This document shows, one piece after another, positions 25,018-36,974 of a stretch of DNA of 64,000 bases (its first letter is position 1; each line of letters begins with the position of its first letter). Origin of the DNA: Numida meleagris (Eukaryota; Chordata; Aves; Galliformes; Numididae). The position numbers were made by a program, and so were the translations under genes. Below the pieces are notes generated by a model that did no database searches, had not been told where the DNA came from, and saw nothing but the letters and a program-made list of their open reading frames with translations. The stretch spans positions 1,988,519 through 2,052,518 of the forward strand of contig NC_034420.1 in the NCBI RefSeq assembly GCF_002078875.1, read 5' to 3'.

Positions 25018-27088
25018 AACATTTTAAGATTGAGTGTTTTATTATACGATGTGGTCTTGTTCCCAAAATATTAATTAGTGGAAATATGAGTGGCTGGCAG
25101 TGATGCTCAGCACTCTCCTGCTCCCACCCGCTGAACCCTGTCCCCATGTCCCTCCTGGGCTCTGGATGACGGATGGCACTCCTCGCTCCCTCACACTGAT
25201 CCCCCTCTTTTTGCTAGGTACAGTTGCCAGCAGCAGTGCCAGCTCTTCCCCCATGAATACCAATGCATCAGCCCAGCACGGGGCGTTTCAGCTCAGCAGC
25301 GCTGTGTGTGTCCCCAGGCGGTGGCAGCTGGTACCAAAGGTGGTGGCCCCAGGCTGGCAGCGGTGAGTGCCACTTTTCCATACACAAAATGCAATCAGCA
25401 TCCAGCTGCTATTACCAGCACCGCTTGTTATTGATGATGGCAGGTATCACACCCTGGTGCAATGTGGACAGCATCTCCCTGCCCTGAGCCTGCTGCTGAT
25501 TCGTCCCCATCCAGCTGCCCCCATGCATCTCCCAGAGCTGTGTTGGGGTTAGTGCTGTGTCCTCATAACCTGCAAACACCACTGTGCAGCCTTCTGGGGC
25601 ACTGAGATGCGCTGGTCCTGTTTTGCACAGTGTGTTGAAAGGAAAATAATGGATGTCTCCAGCTTAATGGTCTAAAAGTCTGTCTTGTGCAGAAAACCCA
25701 GCGTCCCCAAATCCATTTTCATTTATAACATTATGAGCAGTTCTGCTGGCAGCAGTTTCTCCTTCACGTATTTATTTATTAGCGAGAGAAATTCCCCGTC
25801 GTAGCATAATGCTCTTGCTTGGATTGAGTGGCTGAAATTCAGAGTTCTGGAGCTCCAGCCCTGTGCTCAGTTTGCTCCCCATACCCTGCAGGTGGAGTGC
25901 CTCAGTGGATGAAGGCACAAAGGTGAAGCAGCTGCCAGAAAGAGGCTGAGCTCACCAGCCAAAACCAGAGCACCTTTAATATGAATTGTGCTGAAAATCC
26001 AAGGGGAGCCCCGTGTGGACCCACAGGCTGAGCTGCGACCCAGGAGGACTGAGGCCACCATAAGCAGGGTCCCATCCAGCCCTGACCGTGCGCTGGTGGC
26101 TGGTGCAGTGCTGCGGGAGGAGCGGGGCATTTGTCATCGTGTCGGTGACAAATGGCTCTGTTGAGTAGAAAAATGGGTTATTGATTTGTAAGCGGAAGTA
26201 TGGGTGAGGCGGTGCCTGCTGTGCCCGCTGCTCCCAGCAGTGCTGGGAACAGGAGGGAAGAGATGCGGCCGGCCCCGCTCTGCTGCAGCCGCCCCCTGGC
26301 AGCACCCTCTACTCTCCTCCCAACCCCAGCCTGGCTCCAGCAAAGCGCTGTCAGTGCTGGGTGCAATGCAGGCAGCTGCTGCACGGAACCTGACTGCTCT
26401 GCTCAAAGCAGATGTGCTCAGAGCTGGGGGGTGGGAACCCACATCCATGATCTGCCCTGCATGGGGGGCTGCAGCTCTTGGGGTCTTCTCCTTGCAAAAC
26501 AGCCTGGGTATCTTGTCCTCTTTTTTCTTTTTTTTTTTCCATGTTTATCTGCTGTTGCTTTACCCCTATCACACCTTGAACAACCTGAGCGCAATTAATC
26601 ACAGTTTGCTTCTCTGTGTTTGCAGGGGATTCTTGATTCGCAGTAAATCCTGGGGGGAATAGATGCAATTATGAAAGAAATGCCCATTAAAAAGAACTAC
26701 ATTTGCCATAAAAAATGTCAGGACAATTGTTCTTTAGCTGTTTGCAGCGTTGCCAGCTTCAGTATACGATCCTGGTGCTCCAGCCAGGCCGTGGGGAGCA
26801 GGATGGGAACACGAAGGGGCAGCACACAGCTGGAAACCAGAGGAGGGATCAATGATTTGCTGTCAAGCGGAAGGATGGATCGAGCGACTTTCTGCAGGAA
26901 TCTGCCCTTGGTCTAATAGGAGTCAGTGTTTTCCCTAACGATCCGCATGATGGAATATTCACTGCTATGTCCGCAGAGGGTCGAGATGGGAATTAGTGCT
27001 GCAATTGCAGAGGAGACTTCTCAGGGCCTAGCAGGAAGGACAGCTTGCACTGGGTGCTCTGCTGGGGGGCTGTGAGGGCTCTGCCATT
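25018..27088. other. Non-coding 2.1 kb, no gene recognised
   Basis: AT-rich parts lie at about 25640-25830 and 26540-26740. A T-rich low-complexity tract lies at about 26519-26538. Frames of 132 and 152 codons at 26200-26662 cross that tract and give phenylalanine runs, so they are artefacts. Confidence 0.55.
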
Positions 27089-27260
27089 GAATCGTGGGAT
27101 CATAAATGTTGGAAAGACTTCTGAGATCACAGAGTCCAGCCACCAACCCATCCCCACCCATGCCCACTCACCACGTCCCTCAGTGCCACGTCTGTGCAAT
27201 TCTTGAGTGCTGCTGGGGAAGGTGACTCCACCACCTCCCTGGGCAGCCCAGGTCGGTGCA
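27089..27260 (-). mobile_element. CR1 LINE 3' fragment
   Basis: The plus strand shows the CR1 3' end reversed: 'gaatcgtgggatcataaatg', 'ttggaaagacttctgagatc', 'cactcaccacgtccctcagt', 'gccacgtctgtgcaattctt' and 'gactccaccacctccctggg'. This is the subfamily with the 'gtggcactgagggacgtggt' signature. About 170 bp remain. Confidence 0.92.
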
Positions 27261-28506
27261 TGACTGTAGGAAGTGACGAAGAGTTTGGAGAAACCTCTCT
27301 GGAGGGATGGTTCCAACTTCCCTGAGTCTGCATTGTTCCAAAAACAGCATTTCATCTCCTCTGATTTTAGGGAAAAGCCTATTCTAACTTTGGAAGCAAA
27401 GACTGGTGCCTGTATCTCAAACGCTTCAGCAGACGTTAACCCAGCTCTCCCAGTGTGGAGCAGGAAGCGGGGAGCCTGCGTTCTCAGCCAGAGCGGGCTC
27501 AGGTTTGGGCAGCCTGGGCAGCGAGGCCTGACCACCATGGAAAAACATTGGGCTTCTAAACACACAGAGTCTGGGCAATGTTATTTGTTTGAAAAGAGAA
27601 TAAATAAAAAAAAATAATTCCATCCATTCCTCTGGCAAAGACAGCTGGGCATTTGGAGTGGCGGTGTTTGAAATGCAAAATGTACCTCATTGGAGAGTTG
27701 TTTCATGCCATTCATCTTCAGAGCGCGCTCTCGCTGCTTGTTTGCGGTGTGCGGCTATAAACCATGCTTTGTGCAAGCGCTCCGGCTGGCTCGGAGGTAA
27801 GGAAGAGCAAAGGATGCTAATATCAGACGTTTCAATCCCCACTGCAACCTACATTGCTCAAAGCAAGATGACTTGCAAACATCTAACACAAATGAGGAAG
27901 ATGAATCGTATTCAAGGTCAGGCTCTATGCCAGGAAACCGATAGAGGCAAAAGCGGTTAATTGCTTTAGATTCCAACAGCCCCCAAACGTGCCCTGCGTA
28001 CAGACATCCCTGCCTTGCGCTGCCGTGGACCTCGCCACCCAAACCGGCAAATAAAATAGGAAATGGAGGTGCTCGTCGTGAGTTTTAATGTCAAAATTAG
28101 ATTCACTGTTGCCTTATGGTCTCTGTAATTACCAGACATCACTCATCGTTTTTCCCAGCTCAAGGGATACTCTGTTATTGACCTCACTGGGAAGATATAA
28201 ATACATTACTGAATGGAAATACCACCATTACCACTGTGGGAAGGTCTGCACCATGGCTCAGAGGACCCTGAAATCTTTATCTCGGTGTACCTACAGCAGA
28301 GAACACCTGATACTGCTGGTGTGATAGCAAACCAAGAGCTTTTAGAGGAGAAAAACCTATTACTGGTTATTAAAGAGAGCTGCAACTGCGAACCGTGAGC
28401 TGCCAGAGGAGCCAAACAGATAAAAACTGATCAGTGCAGCCCTTAATGGAGATGCTGGGGGCACAGCAGCCTCCTGGTCACAGGCTGGTGGGGCCACCAA
28501 GCTGCT
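27261..28506. other. Non-coding, no gene recognised
   Basis: Largely AT-rich, non-repetitive sequence, especially 27590-28200, with an A-rich tract at 27606-27615. This part could include conserved regulatory DNA, but nothing specific is recognisable. No exon was seen. Confidence 0.5.
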
Positions 28507-28546
28507 NNNNNNNNNNNNNNNNNNNNNNNNNNNNNNNNNNNNNNNN
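28507..28546. other. Assembly gap, 40 N
   Basis: A run of 40 undetermined bases. Its right edge opens directly into a 41-bp minisatellite, so the gap probably reflects a repeat that could not be assembled. Confidence 0.99.
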
Positions 28547-28862
28547 GCTTTCATGAAGCTGTGCATTGAGCTTTATGGTGGTAGGATGGTCTTACAGAGC
28601 TGTGCATGGAGCACCATGGTGGTGGGATATTGTAAAGTTGTGCATTGAACATCGTGGTGGTGGGATGATGTTATGGAGCTGTCCATTGAGCATCGTGGTG
28701 GTAGGATGGTGCTATGGAGCTGTGCAGGGAGCATCGTGGTGGTGGGATGCTCTTATGGAGTGCTTCATGGGGCATTGTGGTGGTGGGATGCCCTTGTGAT
28801 GCCACGCATTGAGCACTGTGCTGGTGGGAAGCTCTCATGATGCCGTGCATGGAGCACTGTGG
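28547..28862 (+). repeat. 41-bp minisatellite, about 7.5 visible copies
   Basis: Units with the core 'gtgcattgagcatcgtggtg' followed by 'gtgggatg' and 'ttatggagct' start at 28561, 28602, 28640, 28681, 28722, 28763, 28804 and 28845. The spacing is 41 bp, except for one 38-bp unit. Copies differ by point changes, with the last two most diverged. The open frame at 28566-28799 is only the repeat read through. The array probably begins inside the adjacent gap. Confidence 0.93.
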
Positions 28863-30939
28863 ACACCCCTGCTGAAAGAGCCCAGCTGTGCAGGGGAACC
28901 TCCACAGCCCATGTTTGCTGCCCCAGGCAGGGATGTCCAGCTACCAGCTCCCCACTGGTGACAGCCCTGGGGTGCCTGAGTTCCTCACCCCTTTAGGCAC
29001 GAGGTCCCAGTGAAGTGCCATGTGCCATGGGGGGCTGCCCCATGCCCACGCCGAGCCCCCAGGAGCTGGGAACACCTCTGAGCCTCCAGGCAGGGGATCA
29101 GCTGTCCTTGCCCACAGCAGTCACGCACCCTGCTTTCTGGGTCCTCAGGCAGCCTCTGAGTAAATAGCTGTGCTCAGCAGGGAGACCTTCTCCAGGGCAT
29201 CCACATTGCCCTTTGAACGAGGGATCATGACCGCTGGGGCTCCTGAAGCCGCTGTCCCCATCAGCCCCTCTTGTCCCTGCCCTGCTTCCCCCTCAGCGCA
29301 CGTGGTCAGAGCTCATGGAGCTCTGGAGGTTTCTCCGCTTTCCCTTCCCTGTGGAACCCCCCTGTGTTTATTGACAGGCACCCAGAGCTGTTGGAGTTGG
29401 AGAGAATTGCCGCGAAAGGGAGAAATGGGCCCTCGTCTTGGGAGAGCTGAGCAGCCCGCGGGGTGTCTGTGGGATGGAGGGGTGAGCAGCCATCCCGGGT
29501 GGCTCTGGCTTCGTGCTCTGCTCCCAGCTGGGCCCCTCCAGCCCTAGCTGGGACGTGGTGCGGTGTGTGTCCCTGCAGGGAGCACCGCTGTGCCAGTGCC
29601 TGCGCGGCATCGCGCCCAGCCCTGCTGTAAATGTCACGCCAGTGTCTGTAAGTGCCCTAACATATTGGAGATCGGCAGCGAGGGGAGGGAAGATGACCTT
29701 TTGCATTTTGCCCGGAGCAGGAGAGGGTAATGCAATTATAATTCCGTGTAATTCATCTCCTGATGCCGTTGTGGCTCAGAGCAGCGCAATGAAACGTGGG
29801 GCCCCAAGCGTGGCTCCTGGGCACGTCCCAGCTGGGGCAGCGTCCCCGAGCCCTGCAGTGCTCATCTGTGCCCACCGCTGCGCCGGGTGCAGCTGGAGCC
29901 GCGGCACAGGAGCCTGGGGCACAGCGCAACGCATCCACAGCAGCTGCTCAGCACCGAGCTGCAATTCGTCCCTCTGCTGCGGGGCTGTCCTGTGCCTTTG
30001 GAACTGCCCCAGCACAAAGCCTGGCAGGGGCTGCGAGGGGCTGGGACCCCTCAGTGCTGGTGCTGGAGAGCTGCAGCTGCCCGGCATTTGTTTTTCATCA
30101 TTATCTGATGGCGTTCTGCTGATTGGGGATTTGATCCCAGGGAAGTCCTCCAGGAGCCCCGAGCAGCGGAGTCAATCTTGATAAGATCTGGGACAATGGA
30201 ACCAGACCTCATCTTGCTGCGGGATTGGTGTGTGGGTGTGCTGCTCCCAGTGCCCACTGGCCCCATCTCCTCCCAGCACCAAGTAGGAATCATGCAATAT
30301 TTAAAGGTGTTTTGCTGCTGAGTGGTGAAATAGAAACTAGCAGAGGTGAAATGGTTTGGTTAATGGGAGCAGTTTGGAGGAGTGCGTCGTGCCGGGCACC
30401 GCTGGCATCTGGAGGCTGCGTGCTCCTGCATTGCTCCAGGGAAAATCCCTGATTTTGGATAAATTAACCTCGGGTTTGTGTGACTGGGGGAATTCTGGGT
30501 GGTGTGAAGCTCGGAGATGAAATCTCGTAGCGGCCAAAGGGGCGAGGGTTTGCTCAGCCTCTGCTGCAGTCATCCCAGAGGACACAGTGGGGACACGGCC
30601 GCGTTCACTGCGCACTGGGTCTGCAAAGCACAGAAAAATGGCCCCGTGCAGAGAGAGCCAAGGAAGCTCGTCCATCAGCGCTGGGTGGCTGGGGCTCAAT
30701 CAATGAACGCGATCTCCCGAACGCCAGCCCCCAATCCATCTCCTCATGCTGCTCTTTGTGCTTCCATGGATCCTTCACAGCGCTCATCTCGAAGGTGCCA
30801 GGAGATGCATCTTCTCCTATTAAAAATCGCCCCGTCCTCAGGCAGAGGAAACAGAGACGGCTGCTTTCCCTGCACAGGGATGTGTCAGCCCCCTGCCCAG
30901 GTGGCAGGCAGTGGATGCCAGGACGGATGCTGGTGGGAC
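28863..30939. other. Non-coding 2.1 kb, GC-rich, no gene recognised
   Basis: GC-rich and stop-poor, with frames of 222 codons at 29513-30181 (plus) and 161-162 codons at 30517-31090 (both strands). These overlap antisense frames and one runs through the CR1 fragment that follows. No domain or splice structure was recognised. Confidence 0.55.
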
Positions 30940-31008
30940 CCGGCAGCAGGAGGTGGCTGGCCTTGGGGACACAGAAGGTCATTTCCAACCTCAATGATTC
31001 CATGATTG
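30940..31008 (+). mobile_element. CR1 LINE 3'-end fragment
   Basis: 'aggaggtggctggccttggg' is followed by 'gacacagaaggtcatttcca' and 'acctcaatgattccatgatt'. It is the same type of 3' end as the copy at 10488-10602. It is severely truncated. Confidence 0.8.
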
Positions 31009-32109
31009 TATTCTCAGTGTTTGGCTCCCAGTGTCGGGATGGCCCTGACTCACAGCTCTCTCCTCCTTGCAAATCCGTGTCAAATCCCAACGCTTATATC
31101 TGGATTTTTTGGCTTCTTTTGGAGTGGGCTAAAGGGGAAACCAGAAGCTGAAACAACACGGCACCTCCCGAGTATGGATTGAATATAGTTACTACCCTCT
31201 TATCTTATAACAGAAAAAAAAAGGCGTCCTGCTTATTTTGGAAGCATGGATTTTTCTGCGTGAAGAATGGGAAGGCGTTTCTCTGGTCGATGCGATTTAA
31301 TTACACCACGAAGCATTAAGGAGCAGAGCTGCATGCCCTGCCTCCTGCAGCCCAGTGGCAAGGACAGGACCTGTCCGTGCCATCACCAGCTCCGTGGGGC
31401 AGGGCTACCTCCCCCAGCTCAGGCTGCCTGTGGCCTCGGGCACCTCCAGGGATGGGGCACGCACAGTGCCAGGGCCCCTCCACCCTCATGTTTTCTTCTC
31501 CATCTGGAGCAGTCCCCAGGATAATGAGCAGGGCCAGGCAAGGCCCACCTGGCAGTGCCAAACACCAAAGGGCGCTTGGAGTGAGGCAGAACGTTTACAT
31601 TCGCAGCTCTGCCAGAGGTTGGGGATTTATCTCCGTCCTGGGAGGGAGCCTTATTAGTGGCTTTTGGGTACACGCTCCTGAATAATGAGGACAATCCTGT
31701 CTCAGGAAGATAAATCCCAGTATAATGATGCCATTGTCTTTCCTTATTGTAACTCTCTGTCAGCACCTCATTTAACTGCTGTTTTACCCAAAGATTTTGA
31801 CAGCCTGCTTTAGCACAGGAAGGATAACACAATGCTTCTTAATTGCCACCAAACCTAAAATTAATGCTCGGCAAATGAGCGCGCACCCGGCCCATTGGGG
31901 CCAAGAGGCCGAGCATGGAGGGCTCCTGGCACAGGGCAGCCAGAAACACAGACATCACCCAATGCATGTGCATGGAGGAGGAGGAGCACGGAGAGGGGAG
32001 GAGGAACCGGAGAGCACAGGGCATGCAGGATGTGCGCTGTCCCCGGGATGCAGCAGCAGGCGCAGCTCATGCCAGCTCCCTCCCCGTGATGTGACGCTCT
32101 CTGGGCACT

Positions 32110-32680
32110 GTAAGAATGAGCTCGGTTATGCCCTGGAAAAGAGAAAACTCATTTATTTATGAGGCTGTTTGATTTCCTTGCGATGCCTCATCTAGCAGCC
32201 CCTCTCCATTAGAAACCCTCTCAAGCTATGCGAGAGAAAGCCATATCTTATTATTTAAATTAATAAAGCAGCTGCAAATTTTTACTTCATTTTTAAAATA
32301 TGGCGATAGAAAATATCCTTCCATGGACCATTTTTCCCGTAGTTTTCTTCTGGAATATTCCTAATTATGGCCATTATTAATTTTAACGACTCACCCGTCA
32401 TCAATTCTACAGTCATTTGTAAGTGTCCTGCCGCTGACTTTAAGAAAAAAAATGCAAAGCAGCTCCCTCCCCCGGCTGCCTCCTTAATGAAACCTGGGAT
32501 TACTTAAGGAATTGGCACTTGGCCCCAGCGATGCAGAATTGCCCGGTCCTCGGTCAGAGCCGGCCCTGTCCACCCGCTGATGGATGGCATCATTCAGAGC
32601 TTTTATAGGCACAGCGAAAGAGGCCAATCTGTCCGCGCTGATAAATCTAAATCTTGTATCATATTTCACAGCCCTACCAG
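32110..32680. promoter_or_regulatory. Candidate conserved regulatory element (large AT-rich island)
   Basis: About 570 bp of non-repetitive sequence that is markedly AT-rich at 32140-32460. It includes 'tttaaattaataaagc' near 32254, TAATTA at 32362-32367, and 'ccattattaattttaacg' near 32371. It has no CR1 signature and ends just before a CpG-dense patch. This is one of the two best-looking candidate conserved non-coding elements in the window by composition; no alignment supports it yet. Confidence 0.35.
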
Positions 32681-32800
32681 ACGGCGGTGGGAAGCCAACG
32701 TGATGCTGCGGCGTCCCGGGGAAACGGCTCCTCCGGGACCGCTGGGCAGCACCGGCGTCCTTGGGCGAGCTGCAGCCTCGGGGGGGAGCAGGGCAAGGTC
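32680..32800. promoter_or_regulatory. Small CpG-dense patch
   Basis: About 13 CpG dinucleotides can be counted in roughly 120 bp, against a CpG-poor surrounding sequence. It is too short to meet usual CpG-island length criteria. It could be an unmethylated regulatory patch next to the AT-rich island. Confidence 0.3.
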
Positions 32801-33802
32801 AGGGTGGGCGCTGGGAGGAGCTACGGAGCCACGGGGTCACCTCTATGTCCTCTGCACCAGGACAACATCCCTAACGGAGAGCTCCCAGCTGCACACGGGC
32901 ACCCGGCAGCGTGGCAGCCCTTCTGTTGGAGAAGCAGCTCCTGGGGCCTTGGGGGCTCACCGGGGTCCTGCTCGCTGTAGCACCCAATGAGAACCATTGC
33001 TCCTAATGGTACCCAACAGGCGGAGCGGTGCTGCTGTCCTCCCGGTGCTGCGAAACCAGGGCCTGGAGGCCAGTGGGTGCATTCCTGGCAACTTTGGGTA
33101 CATCTGCCTTCACTCCCCTGGCTGCGGAGCCCAGGCTGGGGCTATTACCGCGTGTGCTGGCAATACAGCTAACCTCTCCCAGCACCCTGTGCAGCCGTGC
33201 ACCCATCCTCCTTACAGTCCCCGGAAAATCTCCTCTGGCAGGGCTTCATCTGCAGCCACTGCTGCAAGGGTTATCCAGGCTGGCCAAGGGCAGCACGGAG
33301 AGGGCTCAGAAACTCTAACTCTGTCCCCGGCATCCAAGAGACTGGCTTGAAATCCGTGGCGATGCTGAAATACGGTTTATTTTTGAGCGTTTTATTTCTG
33401 GTCTTAATTTCCACTGTGATTGGGAGGAGGGGAGAATACTAAAAGCATTCAATCTCCCGAGGAGCCCATGAGGATTTAAAAGGTGTTTGCTCTTTACATA
33501 TGCAAGGTTTAGCAATGATAGCTTGAAATGTGAAAAAAAACCCACATTTCCTCTTTACTGCAACTCTAACCAGTGAAATATGGGCCGGCCAGCAGCTGCC
33601 GCAGCCGTTTTATCCTCCGATTTACTGCTCTCACTTCAAGCCCGGTCCCGAGAGCCTGGCTCCCTTTGTACCACTTTTCTATTAGTGCTTTTTATTTGTG
33701 GCCAGGAGGCAGGGCCGTGCCGCGTGCCAGCGCTCTGTGCTTGCCGAGCTACACTGAGCCCCTGGAGCACAGCATTGCTGCAGCTCCGTGTGATGTGCTG
33801 GA

Positions 33803-34004
33803 ATGGATGGGGATGGGATAGGGATAACAATGGGATGGGGATGGGGATGGGGATGGGGNNNNNNNNNNNNNNNNNNNNNNNNNNNNNNNNNNNNNNNNNN
33901 NNNNNNNNNNNNNNNNNNNNNNNNNNNNNNNNNNNNNNNNNNNNNNNNNNGGGGATGGGGATGGGGATGGGGATGGGGATGGGGATGGGGATGGGGATGG
34001 GGAT
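33803..34004 (+). repeat. (GGGGAT)n hexamer array, interrupted by a gap
   Basis: A degenerate start at about 33803-33831 leads into perfect GGGGAT units up to 33858. After the gap, perfect units run from 33951 to 34004. Four or more G4 runs spaced by AT are present on each side, so the G-rich strand could form G-quadruplexes. Long open frames here encode only dipeptide-type repeats and are artefacts. Confidence 0.97.
33859..33950. other. Assembly gap, 92 N
   Basis: A run of 92 undetermined bases inside the GGGGAT array. The hexamer phase is kept across it: AT positions are 96 bp apart, which is 16 units. This suggests that the hidden sequence is more of the same array. Confidence 0.99.
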
Positions 34005-35344
34005 GCTCCTGCCCATTGCGTCCCCGCCCTTGCATGGCCATCCCCTCCAGTCCCAACTGCTGCTCCCCTGGCTGTGCTCCCAGTCCTCCCAGTGCCTGCA
34101 GAACAACGCCAGCTCAGGTCGCCTTGCACTCAGCCGAGGGCACTTAATCACTGTCTCGGTGTGATGGAAATACGAGCTGCTCCTGTGCCAGTCAGGACAC
34201 GCTCTTCGTGCACGGCCAAAGATGAGCAAGGAGCCATCCGAGCATGAAATAGTTGTCAGGCTTCCAGAGGGTCACAAGATAGATGGATTATGAAGTGAAG
34301 ACTCCCACGGATCTCAGATGATCAAATAGAAAAGCTGCAGGAGAAGATTGCTTCGGCTTATTGGGTCCCGGGAGCACTCTCCTGTGCTCGGAGCCGGGCT
34401 GGAGCACTAAGGCTGCCTGGTTCCACGGGGCTCTCATCAGCTCTGGGTTTGCCCCAGGTTCAGCTGTCCCAATGCAAAGCTCACGCATCTCGGCCATCAG
34501 CACGATCTGTGCTGTTCCTGTCTCAGCTTCCAGAAGCAGGCAGGCTTCATTCCTGCGCCACGTGGAACAGGAGCCACTCAGAGTCAGAGCACTTGAAGAA
34601 CCAGAGATTGGGATTGGCAGGGACACACAGAACAGGGCGAAGAGGAGTGAATGGGCTCGGCTGCTACAGGACTGCTGCAGAGGATCGAGTTCCTGCAGGC
34701 ACACCACCCCTCTGCTGTGCTATGGGACATAGAGCTGCCCGTTCCCAGGTCCCTGCCAGACAAACCCAGTGTGACCTGGATGTGCGGGAAGTTCAGCTGG
34801 GTGCAAGCTCCTCGCTCAGTTCTCCCTTCCTTTCAACAGACCTAAATCCAGGGAGTTCCGTCCGTGTGCTCTCCCACACCCCGATGAGCCTGTTCACACG
34901 ACCTGGCCCCAGGCAGATCCGTGCCACCCCCACCCACTACTGCTGCCCCCTCCCACCCCCACCTGCCACTCTTCCCCGAGCCCGGGCTCAGCCCCACATG
35001 AATTAATTGCCGGAGCCCACGTCAGCGCCTTTATGCAGCACCGCTGTGTAATTCCATCTCCTCGTTTCCACTCCCCCACTCATTGATTCACTCCGGGTTT
35101 GTTGCAGTCAGCCCAACCTCTTCTCTCTGCCGGCCGCGCTCCCAGGCTGAGGACGCAGCATTTCCCACGTGCTGGGGTGAGCAGAGCACCCCCGGCCCCC
35201 GCTGGCAGTGCCAGCCCGACGTGTAGGCTTTGCCGTGCTCACACCTTGCCCCTGCCCTCCTCACTTCCACCGCACTGTTTTCTCCTGATTGAGCAAGGGA
35301 TGGAGCCAGGCTTTTACAACAAGCCCACCTGCAGCATTGCTGTC
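34005..35344. other. Non-coding 1.3 kb, no gene recognised
   Basis: Contains a C-rich tract at about 34915-34990. Frames of up to 185 codons (34449-35006, plus) overlap others and show no domain. Nothing else was recognised. Confidence 0.55.
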
Positions 35345-35435
35345 TGCAGGGACGTGCTTAGCGGGCATGGTGGAGGTGGGCTGACTGGACTTTGTGATCT
35401 TAGTGGTCTTTTCCAGCCTTAACAATTCTATGATT
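35345..35435 (+). mobile_element. CR1 LINE 3'-end fragment
   Basis: 'agggacgtgcttagcgggca' is followed by 'tggtggaggtgggctgactg', 'gactttgtgatcttagtggt' and 'cttttccagccttaacaatt', with the terminus 'ctatgattcc'. It belongs to the 'gggacgtggttagtgggcatgg' subfamily. Its 3' end runs straight into a short perfect palindrome. Confidence 0.92.
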
Positions 35436-35450
35436 CCATATATATATGGA
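35435..35450. repeat. Perfect 16-bp palindrome at a CR1 3' end
   Basis: TCCATATATATATGGA is self-complementary and begins within the last bases of the CR1 terminus. It may be a microsatellite that grew at the insertion junction. Confidence 0.8.
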
Positions 35451-36974
35451 GCTTGTAGGGAGTCCAGCATACCAAATTCCTGAGAACTTCATGGAAGATC
35501 ACCTGACAATCCATTTTCACGTCACGGTTATCCCCATCTCTTGCTCAGGATTCAACCAGCCCTACCTACCAGCAAACAGCTCAGCAGAGCTGAGATAGGA
35601 GCCATCCGCAGGGGCTGAAGGAGAGCATCCAGGTGGGCCGTGCAGCAGAGTTATGGAGGTGTTAGCATCAAGAAATCATCTTGCTTATTGATCTCCAGTA
35701 AAATCTAATAATTGGAAGAACAGTGATGGCGTGCGTTAACGCTCAGAGAGGAAGGAGACGAAATCACTCTGAGGCTGACAGTGCTCCGATGCCTGCAGTT
35801 CCTCCTGCAAAGGGACAGCGGGGCTCCCTGCAGCCCCACCGCTCCGTGTCTCAGGGCACAGAGCAGAGCACCCACTCTGGGCCTCCTCCTCCATGCTGCC
35901 GCCAGCAGGCAGATCTCCATCCCGCCCAGCCTCACCCATTAGCATGCTGCTCTGCTCTCGGTTTCATAAGCTGGTCTGACTTTGTGAGATAAAAAAGTAA
36001 TAACGCTGCCCTCTATTATTTATTAGCTGCCTTTATTTCTCCCAGCAAAAAAATTCCCTTCCTCCCCAGCTTGGCTGGGAGCTCGGCATGATGCTGTCAC
36101 CCCCTCCCCCAGGATGCAGACATGGTTTGGAGCGGATGGGGCACCCCTGCGTCCCCGACATCGCTGTGTTATCAGCGGTGTTTCTCTCCTAAAGCCAAAA
36201 CGCAGCATCGTGCCAGCACCATGAAGAACACCATCCGTCCCAGCCGAAACCAGGACAATAATGACAAAGGAATACTGCATCCTTGGACAGGGGATGCAGC
36301 AGGGACCCATCCCACAACACGTGTTTGCTGCAGGTTTTGTGACCCTGCCCACCACTGTTCCTTTGCTGTAGCCCTGATGTCCCACACACAGCAGCTCCAT
36401 AACCATGGTGGATTCACTGAGCATCCCAGGACTCCATCAGTGATGGGGGGCAGAGGGAATGCCGTGCTCATTTTCAGCACCATCCCCTGGCCACAGCGCT
36501 GGGAACAGAACCCTGCTTCCAGGCAGGCCTGTGCCAGGAGGCATCAGGCTGACTCTGGCTCTGTGTCTGTCTGCTTAGTGCCCAGAGATGTGCCAAAACA
36601 CGGCCTCTTAAATCCATCATCTCTTCACCATCGCTACTGTCCAGGCAGTTCGGGAAGTGGCTCGCCTCAGCTTGGCACCCATCCCTGGCATGCAGGACCC
36701 TCCGTGCCCCATGGGGACACAGCCCCACTCCTGTGGGCACCAGAGAGGTCCAGGACCAAACCAGATGGGCCATGTCTGGGAGGAAAGGTCCCCAAAAGGA
36801 GAAAGCTGAGGTGCACTGAGCTCCTGTCCAAGGCACCTCGGAGCCCCCTGCTCTGTGCCCTCACCTCCTTCCTCCTCCTGAAATCCCCAGGAGCAGGAAC
36901 TTCCCGATCTGCTTGGGATCGGTTCCCAGGCTGTCAAGATGTTTCTCTCTTAAATAAGATCTTCAGAAGGATGC
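35451..36974. other. Non-coding 1.5 kb; contains the window's longest open frame
   Basis: The longest open frame in the window (315 codons, plus strand, 36122-37069) lies mostly here. Its translation has no recognised domain and no repeated architecture, and antisense frames overlap it. Its end runs into the AT-rich candidate 3' UTR of the minus-strand unit next door. I consider it chance. Confidence 0.5.

Larger units (their letters stand above)
31009..33802. other. Non-coding 2.8 kb, no gene recognised
   Basis: Contains the AT-rich island at 32110-32680 and a CpG-dense patch at about 32680-32800 (both separate entries), and an A-rich tract at 31212-31222. AT-rich sequence also lies at about 31660-31870 and 33340-33560. 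No exon was recognised. Confidence 0.55.

Noticed and set aside
33580..34229. Frames of up to 197 codons over the GGGGAT array and the N run
   Set aside because: They read through hexamer repeats and undetermined bases, giving GMGMGM- or PIPIPI-type dipeptides. They are artefacts.
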